Assembly (NCBI GenBank): GCA_026004615.1 | Contig: BPJM01000007.1 | Location: 1-64,000, forward strand | Reading direction: 5' to 3' | DNA: 64,000 nucleotides | Source: Planctomycetota bacterium | Lineage (GTDB): Bacteria > Planctomycetota > J058 > J103 | Shown here: positions 1 through 9,925 of the stretch, piece by piece | Numbering within the stretch: the stretch's first letter is position 1 | Layout: every line of letters starts with the position of its first letter | Notes under the pieces: generated by a model | What the model was told of the DNA's origin: nothing | The model's input: the letters and a program-made list of their open reading frames with translations, nothing else | Database searches by the model: none | Made by a program: the position numbers and the translations under genes

Positions 1-1
1 G

Positions 2-1646
2 CCGCCCACGCTGGCCACGGTCGCGACCCAGCCCACCGGCGGCACGCAGCCCACCGGCGGCACGCAGCCCACCGGCGGCACGCAGCCTACGGGTGGGACG
101 CAGCCTACGGGCGGCACCCAGCCCACCGGCGGCACCCAGCCCACGGGCGGCACCCAGCCCACCGGCGGGACGCAGCCCACGGGCGGCACGCAGCCTACGG
201 GTGGGACACAGCCTACGGGTGGGACACAGCCCACCGGCGGCACACAGCCCACCGGCGGCACACAGCCCACCGGCGGCACGCAGCCCACCGGCGGCACGCA
301 GCCCACCGGCGGCACGCAGCCCACCGGCGGCACCCAGCCCACCGGCGGGACGCAGCCCACGGGCGGCACGCAGCCCACGGGCGCCACCCAGCCCACCGGC
401 GGCACGCAGCCCACGGGCGGCACGCAGCCCACCGGCGGCACACAGCCGACAGGTGCCACGCAACCGACCGGCGGCACCCTTCCCACGCTCGGCACGCAGC
501 CCACCGGCGCGACGCAGCCCACCGGCGGCACGCAGCCCACCGGCGGCACCCAGCCCACCGGCGGCACGCAGCCCACCGGTTCGACGGGCGGCACCGGACC
601 GACAGGCAGCCCCACCGCGAGCACCGGGATGCCGACCGCCACCGCGATCCCGACCGCCACCGGCGGCGCGGGGGGCGGCGGCGGGGCGACCACGGTCTTC
701 GTGCCGCCGACGGCCACCGCCGGCGGCGGGGCCGGGGGCGGCGCCGGCGGCGGCGAAGGCGGCGGAGGCGGCGGCGAGCCTGGCTCGGAAGTCGGGGTGC
801 TGGAGCCCCCCGGCGGCGGGCAGCTGCCCGGCCAGGTACCGGGCGGCGGTCCCGGGGCGGCCGGGCTCGCCGACAACCTCTCCGAGCTGCCGCTGGATGA
901 GCTGGGCACGCTCACCGAGGGCCTCAGCCCGGAGCAGATCGAGCAGCTCAAGAAGGCGCGCATCACGCGGGCCTGGTTCGAGGGGCCGAAGGCCATCGGC
1001 AAGGTGAGCTGGAGCGCGCCGCGCGTGATCGCCGGAGAACAGGTCGAGATCGAGGTCAAGACAGCCGGCTTCGAGCCGGACACGCCGGTGCGGGTGGTGC
1101 TGCGCCTGCGAACCCCCGACGGCGAGCAGGAGGTGACCCATCTCGACGGCACCCTCGACGCCGAGGGCCGGGCGGTGCTGGCGTGGACCGCGGACTGGGG
1201 TGCCGAGGGCAAGCTGGTGGCGGAGGCCACCGCCGGCGACAAGAAGAAGACCTCCCGGCCGGTGCCCTTCTACCTGCTGGAGCCTCCGCCCGAGACGGGC
1301 GAGACGACCGCCGAGGGCGAAGCGCAGGCGGAGGCCGAGCAGGAGCAGGCCGAGGCGGTGCTGGCGTTCGCGGGCGACAAGTTGCTGCTCATGTGCGAGT
1401 GCGAGGGCATGCCTGCGAATGCGACGGTCCGGATCGCGCTGTTCCCCGACGGCGGCAGTCCCGAGGAGCCGATCGCGGTGGTGACCGGCAATGCGCAGGG
1501 ACGACGTCGTCGCCGCGGAATGGGTCGCCGAGCACCACGAGGACGTCGATCTGCGCTTCAAGGCGCACACCGACTTCAGCGAGGCGGAGTCGGAGAACAT
1601 CTGCATGCTGCGCCTGGAGCCGGCCGACGACCTGGAGGGGCGGTGA
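2..1646 (+). CDS. Repeat-rich protein with Ig-like domain, 5' truncated and frameshifted
   Basis: The reading frame enters from the left edge, so the start is missing. It opens with about 31 TQPTGG hexapeptide repeats, then a Thr/Pro/Ala and Gly-rich linker (to about 820). A compact region follows (about 990-1280) with alternating hydrophobic residues typical of an Ig-like beta-sandwich, then an acidic Glu/Ala stretch. The frame breaks near 1497: the next frame reads [19 protein letters not shown] and ends at 1646. Coding-like sequence with a DDLATLEG / DDFASLDQ echo continues in other frames to about 1872, so the true C-terminus is probably longer and damaged by further indels. Function is unknown. 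The layout of a flexible linker plus Ig-like domain fits a surface or particle-associated protein, but that is inference. It sits on the opposite strand to the injection-system genes and about 9 kb from them. Confidence 0.55.
26..586 (+). repeat. 18-bp tandem repeat encoding TQPTGG
   Basis: About 31 direct copies of an 18-bp unit (acgcagcccaccggcggc and variants) run in frame with the protein above. Most differences between copies are synonymous or swap Gly for Ala (PTGA). There are no unique spacers, so this is a coding minisatellite that encodes a Pro/Thr/Gly linker. Confidence 0.9.
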
Positions 1647-1896
1647 GCCGCCGGCGGGCGGTCCGGCCGCGCAGGCCGACGCGCTCGACGTGGACGATCT
1701 GGCGACCCTGGAGGGTGCGCCCTGCCGAGGGCGAGTTGGCCGGCGGCGCGGAGGTCCGCGACGTCGACGGACTTCGCCTCCCTGGACCAGGGCGGGCCCC
1801 CGCCTTCCGCGGAGGCGGGCGAGGAGCTGGCGGGAAGCGGGCCGGACGACGGCGGCCCCGGCGCCGAGCTAGGCCTGGTTCGCGCGGGACGCGCCG

Positions 1897-2706
1897 ATGT
1901 CCATCAAGCCGCCCCGTCCCACCCAGGCGATGGTCCCGGTGGAGCTGCTGCCCGATCCGCCGCGCGATCTGCGCGACAAGGTGGTGCTGATCACCGGTGG
2001 CGCCAGCAACATCGGCCGCGGGACGGCGCTCGCGTTCGCGCGGGCCGGCGCCCGCGTCATGATCGCCGACCTGGACTCGCTGGCGGCGCGCGAGACCGTC
2101 GCCGACATGCAGCACCTCTCCCCTCGCTGCGACTGGGTGCGGGTCAACCTGCTGGAGGACGGCGACATCGAGCTCATGGTCGAGCGCTGCCTGGCGACCT
2201 TCGGCCGCGTCGACGTGCTGATCAACATACTTCGGCCTCGGCGCCGTCTCCGCCCCGCCGCACGAGACCTCGGTCGAGCAGTTCGACCTCGCAATGCGCG
2301 CCAACGTCCGCCAGCAAGCGCTCTGCTGCCGGGCGGTGCTGCCCCACATGCAGCGCGCGGGCGGTGGTTCCATCGTCGGCGTCGCGAGCATCAATGGGCT
2401 CGTCACCAGCCACGACTCCCCCCTGTACGACATCGCGAAGGCAGGGGTGCTCAACCTCATGCGGCACATCGCGAACTACTACGGGCGCCACGGCATCCGG
2501 GCCAACACCGTCTGCCCGGGGCATATCCTGACCGACCGCAACTACGACCGGTACGTCGGAACGCAATCTCCGCCGCCGCCTATCCCATCGGCCGGCTGGG
2601 TACGATCCGCGACGTGGTGGAGGCGTGCGTCTATCTCGCCAGCGAGCGCTCCGCCTTCGTCACCGGGGCGGTGCTGGTGGTCGACGGGGGCCTCACCGCC
2701 CACTGA
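1897..2706 (+). CDS. Short-chain dehydrogenase/reductase, two compensating frameshifts
   Basis: NAD(P)-dependent oxidoreductase of the classical SDR family; the substrate cannot be deduced. The N-terminal Rossmann motif is TGGASNIG, the catalytic serine region reads GVASING, and the active-site YxxxK is YDIAK. The C-terminus VDGGLTAH is the usual SDR ending. The frame breaks at about 2227, inside the segment that should hold the NAG-like motif, and returns to the first frame at about 2565. The middle third is read from an overlapping frame ([18 protein letters not shown]). The two shifts compensate exactly and the protein otherwise looks intact, which favours sequence errors. The start is the ATG at 1897; no good ribosome-binding site is visible. 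An aldo/keto reductase and a second SDR follow on the same strand. Confidence 0.8.
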   Translation: MSIKPPRPTQAMVPVELLPDPPRDLRDKVVLITGGASNIGRGTALAFARAGARVMIADLDSLAARETVADMQHLSPRCDWVRVNLLEDGDIELMVERCLATFGRVDVLINILRPRRRLRPAARDLGRAVRPRNARQRPPASALLPGGAAPHAARGRWFHRRRREHQWARHQPRLPPVRHREGRGAQPHAAHRELLRAPRHPGQHRLPGAYPDRPQLRPVRRNAISAAAYPIGRLGTIRDVVEACVYLASERSAFVTGAVLVVDGGLTAH

Positions 2707-2769
2707 TCCATGGCGGCGGCCGGCGAGCCAGCCGGCGGGGCAGCTCGAACGGGAGGGAAAGACAGCGCG

Positions 2770-3691
2770 GTGCAATACCGCACCCTCGGCAGGACTGGCC
2801 TGACCGTCTCCGCGCTCGGCCTCGGCGGCTGGGCCTTCGGAGGCGAGCTCGGCCCGGTGCACGAGCAGGACCGCGCACGCCGCGATCGAGCGCGCGCTGG
2901 AGCGCGGGATCACGTTCTTCGACACCGCGGACTGCTACGGCTTCGGACGGAGCGAGAGCGCGCTCGGCGAGGTGCTGTCCGGAGCGCGGGAGCAGGTCGT
3001 GATCGCGACCAAGGCCGGCTCCGATTTCTACGCGCAGCCCATCCGCCGGCGCTACGACCGCGAGCACCTGCGCCGCGCGCTGGAGCGAAGCCTGGAGCGC
3101 CTGCGCACCGATCACGTCGATCTGTTCCAGCTGCACGATCCGCCGGTCTCGGCGATCCTCGACGAGGAGACCATCGGGGCGCTGCTGGAGCTCAAGCAAC
3201 AGGGGCTCGCGCGCCACATCGGAGCGTCGGTCCACACCCTGGAGGAGGCGCGGGCGGTGGTGCAGGCGGGGGTCTACGAGACGCTGCAGATCGCCTACAG
3301 CGTCGCCTACCAGTGGGTGCCCAACCGGGTGCTCGCGCGGGCGGCGGAGGCGGGGCTCGGGGTGATCGCGCGCGAACCGCTCGCGCAGGGCCTGCTCTCG
3401 GGGCGCTACGACCGGCACTACCGTTTTCCGGAGGGCGACTGGCGGGCGAGCATCGGCCAGGAGCTGCGCGATTATCTCGACGAACTGTGCGCCGCCATGC
3501 GGCGCTACTTCCACCAGCGGCGGGGGCTGGACCGCCCCCTGGCAGCGATCGCGCTCCAGCTCCCGCTCGCCCACCCCGCCGTGAGCACGGTGATCGTCAG
3601 CTGCAAGACGCCCGCGCAGGTGGATCGCAACGCCGAGGTGCTCGAGCTGGAACCGCTCGACGCCCAGGCGCTCGCCTGGCTGCGGGAGTGA
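2770..3691 (+). CDS. Aldo/keto reductase, frameshift near 2875
   Basis: NADPH-dependent aldo/keto reductase fold. It starts at GTG 2770 behind a GGGAGGGAAAG ribosome-binding site with the family N-terminus QYRTLGRTGLTVSALGLG. The frame breaks near 2875, after VHEQDRA, and continues as HAAIERALERGITFFDTAD, where FFDTADCYG carries the catalytic Asp and Tyr. The Lys is in VVIATKAGSD and the His in DLFQLHDPP. The C-terminus has the NADP-binding pattern STVIVSCKTPAQVDRNAE. Rejoined length is about 306 residues, close to the family norm. The closest type is the YajO/Tas-like group; the substrate is unknown. It lies between two SDR genes with short spacing, probably one transcription unit. Confidence 0.8.
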
Positions 3692-3808
3692 GGAGCTGCC
3701 GGGCGCGCGATCACCACCGGCGCCGGTGGCGGCCGCGGGCGATGGCATGGCCAGGGCCGGCCATCGGGGCGGCCCGGCGAGAGGGAACTGCATTCGCGAG
3801 GCGGGCAG

Positions 3809-4582
3809 ATGCGGCTCGAGGGTAAGGCGATCCTGGTGGTACCCGGCACGTTCGGCATCGGGTTCGAGGTGGCGCTGGCCTGTGCCCGCCAGGGAGCGCG
3901 GCTCGCCATCGGGGGCGCCGATCCGCACAACCGCGAGCGCGCGCTCGCGCTGCTGGGCGAGGCGGGCTGCCCGCAGGCGATCGCCTGCGAGGTGGAGCTG
4001 GCCGAGGAAGCCGGCTTCGAACGCGCCGTCGAGCAGGCCGTCGCCGCCTTCGGCGCGCTCGACGGGGCATGCGGGGCGCCGGATCACTTCGAGCCGGGAC
4101 TGCTGGGCGAGATCGACGCAGCGCACCTCGACCGGGCGATCGCCCGCAACGTGCGCTCGCTGTTCCTGCTCTGCAAGCACGCCGCCCCGGCGATCATGGC
4201 GGCGGGTGGCGGCGCGATCGTGCTGCTGAGTTCGGTGTACGCCCAGCTGAGCGGCTCCACCTCCGCCGGCTACGAGATCTCCAAGGGCATGGCGGCCTGC
4301 CTCGCTCGCTCGTTCGCCGAGATCTATGCGCCGCAGGGCGTGCGCGTGGCCTCGGTCCTGCACGGTCACACCGCGCTGCCCGAGCGCGGCCTGCGCGACG
4401 AGCACCCGCTGTTCCGGCCCGCCAGCGCCGAGCAGGCGCTGGCCATCGCCGCGCACTATCCGGCCGGCCGCTTCGCGGACGCCGCGGAGATCGCCAACGC
4501 GTGCGCGTGGCTGCTCAGCGACGAGGCCTCCTACGCCTTCGGCACCCCGCTGCTGCTCGACGGGGGGCTGTCGACCCGCTAG
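3809..4582 (+). CDS. Short-chain dehydrogenase/reductase family protein
   Basis: A 257-residue SDR. The N-terminal dinucleotide motif is degenerate: VVPGTFGIGFEVA in place of TGxxxGIG. The NAG motif is also altered (ACGAPDHFEP), while the catalytic Ser (VLLSSVYAQ) and YxxxK (YEISKG) are kept, as is the LLLDGGLSTR ending. The altered cofactor loop may mean changed NAD(P) preference. Start ATG 3809 follows GAGGCGGGCAG. It is the last gene of the SDR/AKR/SDR group; the pathway cannot be named from context. Confidence 0.8.
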   Translation: MRLEGKAILVVPGTFGIGFEVALACARQGARLAIGGADPHNRERALALLGEAGCPQAIACEVELAEEAGFERAVEQAVAAFGALDGACGAPDHFEPGLLGEIDAAHLDRAIARNVRSLFLLCKHAAPAIMAAGGGAIVLLSSVYAQLSGSTSAGYEISKGMAACLARSFAEIYAPQGVRVASVLHGHTALPERGLRDEHPLFRPASAEQALAIAAHYPAGRFADAAEIANACAWLLSDEASYAFGTPLLLDGGLSTR

Positions 4583-4735
4583 CCCGCCGCCGGCGGCGGG
4601 CCGGATCGCGACCCCAGCCGGCGCCGGAGCGCACCGGGCTGCCGCCCGCCGGACGCAGTGGCCGAATGGCAGCGCGCGCTGCTAGACTGAAAGGCCATCG
4701 GGTGGCCTGCCGCATCCTGGTGGAGGGTGTTCTCC

Positions 4736-6253
4736 ATGCCCGCTTCGACTCGGATGCCTCACCGCCGCCGCGCCTGCAGCCCCGCTCTGCTCGCTTCGCT
4801 GCTGGCCGGCGCCGCGGTGGCAGCGCTGCCAGTGCAGGCACGCGCAGGGGAGTACACCGCAACGCTGGCGCTCCAGCGCGGCGAGGTCCAGCTCACCATC
4901 GCCTATGAGGGCGAGGAACATGCGCGCTGGGCCGAGGTCGTGGCCGAGTACGTGCGCGAGGGGCTGCCGCGGCTGGAGCGGGCCGCGGGCTTTCCCTACC
5001 CGTACGATCAGGTGGCCGTGCGTCTCGATCTGCAACGGCTGGATACCCGCGGGCTCGATGCGGCGCATCTGGGCGAGGGTCGATTCGCCATCGCGAAGCA
5101 GGGCAAGCGGGGCGGCATGCGCGGGCATCAGGTCTGGAGCGCCCTCGGGCATGCCTTCGGCGCGCGGGTGAGTTCCGAGCCCTGGCTGCAGCAGGCGCTG
5201 GGCTATCTCTATACCTTCGAGGCGCTGCGGGAGGCGCACTGGGTCTACCACGCCTGGACCTTCCGCGACGAGGTGATCGAGGATGCGATCAAAGCCGGCC
5301 GGATCGTCTGCGCGGAGTGGCGGCCGGCGGGCGAGGTGGCGGGCCTCGCCGCCGACGGGCCGCCGGCGGTGGGCTTCGCCATGCTCTGTTGCGCGGAGGT
5401 CGAGCTGGGCGCCGGCAAGGTGCGGGAGGCGGCGCGGGTGCTGGCGGAGCGCCCGGCGCCCGGCAGCGTCGGCGAGTTCATCGAGGCGCTGGGCAGCGCT
5501 GCGGGCAAGCCGGCCCGGGCCTACTTCGTGGGCTGGGCGTTCGAGCGGGCCGGGGAGGACCCCGAGCCGGCCCTGGGCTACGAGGACTTCAGCGACCGCG
5601 ACGACGATGGCCTGCTCGCCATCGAGGAGCGCCGGCACGGCACCGATTCCGCCAACCCGGACACCGACGGCGACGGCCGGCTCGACGGCGAGGAGGTCCA
5701 CGACTGGCAGAGCGATCCGCTGCGGGCGGATCCCCCGCTCGGCCCCGTCACCTTCGACGGCGACCCCAAGGAATGGCTCCGCCTCAAGAAGTTCAAGCTG
5801 GTGGACAAGCCCGGCGACAGCCGGAGCACCGAGCGGGGCACCGAACTGCGCGCATGTGCGCTGGCGTGCGACCAGAGGTTTCTGTATCTGCTGGTCGAGG
5901 CCGACGCCATGGACAACCCGAAGGTGAAGTACAACCTCGCCCTCGATCCGGACGGCGACGGGGTGTGGGACTGGGTGGTGGGCTTGCGCAGCAGCCGCGA
6001 GCGCTGGCTCGGGGTGACCCACAACCAGAAGGACTGGAGCTGGGCGGAGTGGCGCAACGACCGGACCATGGCGCTGTGGGTCAAGGACCGGTGGGCCGAG
6101 ATGCGCATTCCGCTCGCCGCGATGCGGGGGCTGGGCGAGCGACCGGTGTTCATGCTGTATACGACCGTGCCCGGGCCCGACGGCGCCACCGTCTATGCCG
6201 ACTCCTGCCTGCGGGAGCGGTTCGACATGGCGCGCTGGCGGCTGGAGCGATAG
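4736..6253 (+). CDS. Exported protein with calcium-binding thrombospondin-type-3 repeat
   Basis: About 505 residues. The ATG at 4736 is chosen because GGAGGG lies 8 bases upstream; an in-frame GTG at 4727 is the alternative. A Sec signal peptide (HRRRACSP, a hydrophobic Leu/Ala core, then VQARA) is followed by an all-helical region of about 250 residues resembling a peptidase-MA-like fold, but without a convincing HExxH. An acidic TSP3-type calcium loop region (about residues 285-325: DRDDDGLLAIEE, NPDTDGDGRLDGEE) leads to a C-terminal beta-rich domain (about 340-505, FDGDPKEW start) similar in outline to CBM9/DOMON-type modules. It is predicted periplasmic or surface-exposed. A possible TAGACT -10 lies at 4683-4688. 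Confidence 0.65.
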   Translation: MPASTRMPHRRRACSPALLASLLAGAAVAALPVQARAGEYTATLALQRGEVQLTIAYEGEEHARWAEVVAEYVREGLPRLERAAGFPYPYDQVAVRLDLQRLDTRGLDAAHLGEGRFAIAKQGKRGGMRGHQVWSALGHAFGARVSSEPWLQQALGYLYTFEALREAHWVYHAWTFRDEVIEDAIKAGRIVCAEWRPAGEVAGLAADGPPAVGFAMLCCAEVELGAGKVREAARVLAERPAPGSVGEFIEALGSAAGKPARAYFVGWAFERAGEDPEPALGYEDFSDRDDDGLLAIEERRHGTDSANPDTDGDGRLDGEEVHDWQSDPLRADPPLGPVTFDGDPKEWLRLKKFKLVDKPGDSRSTERGTELRACALACDQRFLYLLVEADAMDNPKVKYNLALDPDGDGVWDWVVGLRSSRERWLGVTHNQKDWSWAEWRNDRTMALWVKDRWAEMRIPLAAMRGLGERPVFMLYTTVPGPDGATVYADSCLRERFDMARWRLER

Positions 6254-6333
6254 GCGGGGCGGGGCCGCAAGCCCGGACCCAGCGCCGCTCCCCCGCGGCG
6301 GCATCGCATGGTACCGGCGAGGGTTCGGTTCGC

Positions 6334-6363
6334 TTGACAGTCGCGCGCGGACACGCGTATATT
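6334..6363 (+). promoter_or_regulatory. Sigma-70 promoter for FHA gene cluster
   Basis: TTGACA at 6334-6339 and TATATT at 6358-6363, separated by 18 bases, in a region otherwise about 70% GC. The start codon of the first FHA gene is 49 bases after the -10 box. It probably drives the three-gene plus-strand FHA/FHA/SUMF1 unit. Confidence 0.75.
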
Positions 6364-6411
6364 CGCCGGCGTGCTCGCAGGCGCACCCGGCCCCAGAGGG
6401 AAGGAAACCCT

Positions 6412-8112
6412 ATGCCCACGCTGGAGTTCGTGACTGGCAAGAGCGCCGGCACGACCGTCGAGCTGAAGCCCGGCAAGCAGGTGCTGGGCCTCAGCCGCAG
6501 CGCCGAGATCCCCGTCCGCGAAAAGGGGATCGCCTTCACCCATGCGGCGCTGTACCTGGAGGGCGACAAGGTCTACCTCGAGGACCTGGGCTCCAAGACC
6601 GGCACCACCCGCAACGGCGAGCCCGTGAACGGCAAGATCGAGCTGGCGGACGGCGACCGGATCGCCTTCGGCGAGGTGGAGGCGATCTATCACCACGGCG
6701 CCGCACCGGCCCCAGCTCCGGCAGCGGCGGCGGCAGGCGAGCAGACCGGCGGGGGCGCGCGGGCGAGCGTGCTCGAGCGCCTGCGGCGGCGGCGCGAGGC
6801 ACAGGCCGCCTCCGCCGAGCCTACCGCGGGGCCCCAGCCCGCCCCGCCCCCCGCCGAGCCCGCAGAGGCGGCGGCGCCGGCGGCCGCCGAGCAGCCGGCC
6901 AGCGAGGAAGGCGCGCTCAGCGTGCGCGAGCGGCTGCGGCAGCGCCGCCTGGCGCGTGCCGGCGCGGTGGCCGCACCCGCAGCCGCTGAGGCCGAGGATG
7001 CCGGCGAGCTGAAGGACAAGCTCCGCCGCGCCGAGATCGACCTGCGCCGGGCGGTGCGCGAGCTGGGCGAGCGCACCCGGGAACTGGAGGCCGCGCGCAG
7101 CGAACTGGAGGCGATCAAGTCCGGTGATCGCGCGGCGGAGCTGGAGGCGCGCCTGCAGGCGCTCGAACAGGAGCTGGCCGCGCGCGACCGCACCATCGAA
7201 GAGCTCAAGCGCGCGATGGCTGGTGCGGAGGCCGGAGTCGGCACCGCGGCACTGGCTGCCGATGTCGAGGAGCGGGTGCGCCGGCTCGAAGACGAGCTCA
7301 AGGCGGCGCAGCTGGAGGCGAGCAAGCACAAGGCGACGGTACAGACCCAGCTCGCCCAGCTGGAGCGGGCCCAGGCCGAGATCGCACGGCTCAAGGAAAA
7401 GCTCGCCGCCGAAGGACCGGTCGCCTACTCCGGCGTCGAAGAGGAGAACGAACAGCTCCGGGCTGCGCTGGAGGAGAAGAACCTCGAGCTGGATCGGCTC
7501 AACGCCGAGATCCTGGAGCTACGCGACGCCAACGAGTTGCTCCAGCGCCGGATCGACGAGTGGAGCGAGGAGCAACAGGCGCGCCGCTCGACCGCCGAGA
7601 AGCAGCTCGAGGTCATGGAACAGAAGGTGGGCGAGTACCTCGAGGCGAAGCACCATGCCGAAGAGGAGCTGGCCCGCTTCAAGAAGGAGTACGCCGAGTT
7701 CGAAGAGCGGGTGCTCGAGCTGCAGGCGCAGGTCGATGATCTCACCGAACGCAACGAGATCCTCGCCTACCGCCTCGAGCAGGCCGACATCAAGGTCGGC
7801 GAGATGGTCCGCGAGAAGCTCGCCGACATGCAGTACAAGTACGACGAGATCGTGCAGGCCAACCAGCAGCTGCATTCGCTGGTGCAGGCGTACGAGGAGA
7901 AGATCGACGAGCTGGACACCCGGCTCAACGAACTGGAAGCGGAGAACGCCGAACTGGAGCAGCTCCTCAAGGAGGAGCGCGAAGCGCACGAGCGGACCCG
8001 GGCGGAGGCCGAGCGGGAGCAGCGCAAGCTGCGCAAGCGGCTGGAACTGGCCATGGGCGAGGGCGGCCGCACCGGAGAGCCGAGCGCGCTCGAGGGCGCG
8101 GCGGCGGAGTAA
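6412..8112 (+). CDS. FHA-domain coiled-coil protein
   Basis: 566 residues, ATG 6412 after AGAGGGAAGGAAA. Residues about 20-90 form an FHA phosphothreonine-binding domain (LGLSRSAEIPV, HAALYLEG, LGSKTGTTRNG). The Arg (SRS) and the SKTGT equivalent of the SxNGT loop are visible; the usual Ser-x-x-His loop reads FTHAALY. An Ala/Pro-rich linker with two RLR(Q/R)RR patches follows, and from about residue 195 to the end there is an almost unbroken Glu/Lys/Leu heptad coiled coil. No membrane segment is seen, so it should be a soluble, elongated adaptor. With the Ser/Thr kinase and PP2C phosphatase facing it from 11-15.7 kb, it probably reads threonine phosphorylation. What it scaffolds is inference. 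Confidence 0.8.
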   Translation: MPTLEFVTGKSAGTTVELKPGKQVLGLSRSAEIPVREKGIAFTHAALYLEGDKVYLEDLGSKTGTTRNGEPVNGKIELADGDRIAFGEVEAIYHHGAAPAPAPAAAAAGEQTGGGARASVLERLRRRREAQAASAEPTAGPQPAPPPAEPAEAAAPAAAEQPASEEGALSVRERLRQRRLARAGAVAAPAAAEAEDAGELKDKLRRAEIDLRRAVRELGERTRELEAARSELEAIKSGDRAAELEARLQALEQELAARDRTIEELKRAMAGAEAGVGTAALAADVEERVRRLEDELKAAQLEASKHKATVQTQLAQLERAQAEIARLKEKLAAEGPVAYSGVEEENEQLRAALEEKNLELDRLNAEILELRDANELLQRRIDEWSEEQQARRSTAEKQLEVMEQKVGEYLEAKHHAEEELARFKKEYAEFEERVLELQAQVDDLTERNEILAYRLEQADIKVGEMVREKLADMQYKYDEIVQANQQLHSLVQAYEEKIDELDTRLNELEAENAELEQLLKEEREAHERTRAEAEREQRKLRKRLELAMGEGGRTGEPSALEGAAAE

Positions 8113-8187
8113 CCCGGCCGGGCGGCCGCTTCAGGCAAGCCAGAGGAGGAGGAGCGGGCGGTCCGCAGCTCGCCCGCGCGCAGGCGC

Positions 8188-9858
8188 ATGCAGGTCATCT
8201 TCAAGCACGTCACCGGGAGCAAGGCTGGCCAGCAGGAGGTCGCCGACGCCGAGCGGATCACAATCGGGCGCAATCCGACCAACACCATCGTGTTCGACCC
8301 CATCGTGGACTCCGTGGTCTCGGGCGATCACGCCCAGCTCATGCTGGGGGATGATGGCCGGCTGTGGCTCACCGACCTGCGCTCGACCAATGGCACCTTC
8401 GTCAACGGCCAGAAGGTGGGTGACAAGGTCCCCGTCAACCCGGGCGACATCGTGCAGTTCGGCAAGGACGGCCCGGAGGTCGCCATCGAGTACACCCCCG
8501 GCCCGAAACGCGGCGGTCAGACCCGCATGATGCTCGCCCAGGTCCAGAGCGAGCTGGAACAGCAGAAGGCCCAGGCAGCCGCCTCCCGCAAGAAGGCGGC
8601 GATCGTCATCGCCGCGATCGTGGTCGTGGTGCTCGTGGGGGGGATCGTCGCCGCGCTCACGATCCGCAGCGGCCAGGCCCGCCGCGACGCGAACAAGGCG
8701 GTCGATGCCGCGTTGCTCGAGCGCGGCCGCGCCGAGAACCGCAATGCGCTGGCGTACGCGGCCCGGGAATGGTCCGAGGCGGAGAAGCTGCTCACCCAGG
8801 CCCAGGCGCAGCTCGAGCGCGGGGAATACGCGGATGCCCAGCGCCTGGCCGATCTCGCCGCGCAGGCCTACCGGGAGGCGATCGACAAGGTCGCCGAGGG
8901 CAGGATCGCCCACGCGCTGCAGAAAGAGCGCGAGAAGGCCGAGGCGGAGCTGCGCAAGCTCCGCGCGGAGCAGGAGCGGCGTGACCGCGAGGCCGCCGAA
9001 CAGATCCGCCGCATGGAAGAGGAGCTGCGCAGTGCCGCCGGCGCCGAGGCGGAACGCTTGCGCCGGCAGATCGAGGAGATGAAGCGGCTGCAGGAGGCGC
9101 CCAAGCGCGTGTTCGCCCAGACGCGCCCGCATCTGTGCTACGTGCGCGCGACCAACTACATCCAGCCGGACGGCACCCAGGTCCGCGTCCCGATCACGAC
9201 CAGCGAGGGCTCGGGCTTCTTCTTCAAGGACGGGCTGGTGGTGACGGTCAAGCACGTGCTCCACGGCTACAAGTACGACCCGGAGGCCCGCGCGAAGTCG
9301 ATCAAGTTCCTCGAGGAAAAGAAGTTCGAGACCCGGACGGCCGTCGAAGTGCACGTGTTCCGCGATGGCCGCTTCGTCAAGGCCTTCTCCACCGACGACG
9401 CCAACCTCAGCGTGCATGCCATCACCCCGGACCAGTGGGAGGACCAGGAGATCCGCGCGACCATCACCTGGAACGAGGTCGAGACCGAGGTGCCGGTCAA
9501 GCTGCACGTTCCCTACAAGGGGGACCTGGCGATCCTCAAGGTCAAGGAGAGCCGTAACGGGCTCGCCGCCGTGGCGGCACCCAAGGCAGACGCGCGGGTG
9601 CTCGGCGTCGGAGTCAGCCGGGCGGCAGGAGGGGATTCCATCGAGGCCGGATCGCTGCAGGGCGACGTCAAGAGCGTCGGGACCACCGTCCGCGTGAGCG
9701 GGGCCCTGCCCGGTACGTTTGCCGGCGGCCCGCTGCTCGACCTGGACGGCAAGCTGGTGGGCGTGCTCCTCGGAACGGAACCCGGCGGCGCCACGACCGT
9801 GGCGCTGCCGGCGAGCGCGATCGAGTCGCTGCTCGGCGGCGGCGGTTCCGTGCGGTGA
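8188..9858 (+). CDS. Membrane FHA protein with degenerate trypsin-like protease domain
   Basis: 556 residues. The N-terminal FHA domain (about 1-100) has the full signature: IGRNPTNTIV, SGDHAQL and RSTNGTFVNG. One transmembrane helix follows (about 132-156, IVIAAIVVVVLVGGIVAALTI without its charged flanks), then a long charged coiled coil (160-310). The C-terminal domain is a chymotrypsin-fold peptidase (about 320-550), with His356 in VVTVKHVLHG and Asp446 in KGDLAILKV. The nucleophile position reads GTFAGGPLL, so the expected serine of GxSGGP is Ala512. The protease is therefore predicted inactive, probably a binding or sensing module outside the membrane. Orientation would place FHA in the cytoplasm and the peptidase fold in the periplasm. 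It follows the first FHA gene by 75 bases. Confidence 0.82.
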   Translation: MQVIFKHVTGSKAGQQEVADAERITIGRNPTNTIVFDPIVDSVVSGDHAQLMLGDDGRLWLTDLRSTNGTFVNGQKVGDKVPVNPGDIVQFGKDGPEVAIEYTPGPKRGGQTRMMLAQVQSELEQQKAQAAASRKKAAIVIAAIVVVVLVGGIVAALTIRSGQARRDANKAVDAALLERGRAENRNALAYAAREWSEAEKLLTQAQAQLERGEYADAQRLADLAAQAYREAIDKVAEGRIAHALQKEREKAEAELRKLRAEQERRDREAAEQIRRMEEELRSAAGAEAERLRRQIEEMKRLQEAPKRVFAQTRPHLCYVRATNYIQPDGTQVRVPITTSEGSGFFFKDGLVVTVKHVLHGYKYDPEARAKSIKFLEEKKFETRTAVEVHVFRDGRFVKAFSTDDANLSVHAITPDQWEDQEIRATITWNEVETEVPVKLHVPYKGDLAILKVKESRNGLAAVAAPKADARVLGVGVSRAAGGDSIEAGSLQGDVKSVGTTVRVSGALPGTFAGGPLLDLDGKLVGVLLGTEPGGATTVALPASAIESLLGGGGSVR

Positions 9859-9925
9859 CCGCACGCAACAGCTCCTGCTTCTGAGGCGGGTTGGGTTCCA
9901 CCGGCGAAGCACGGAGGGGGATCTG

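Noticed and set aside
26..586. CRISPR-like array
   Set aside because: The 18-bp repeats have no unique spacers and translate as an in-frame TQPTGG linker.
4683..4688. Promoter for the exported calcium-repeat gene
   Set aside because: TAGACT is a fair -10 box but no acceptable -35 element lies 16-18 bases upstream.
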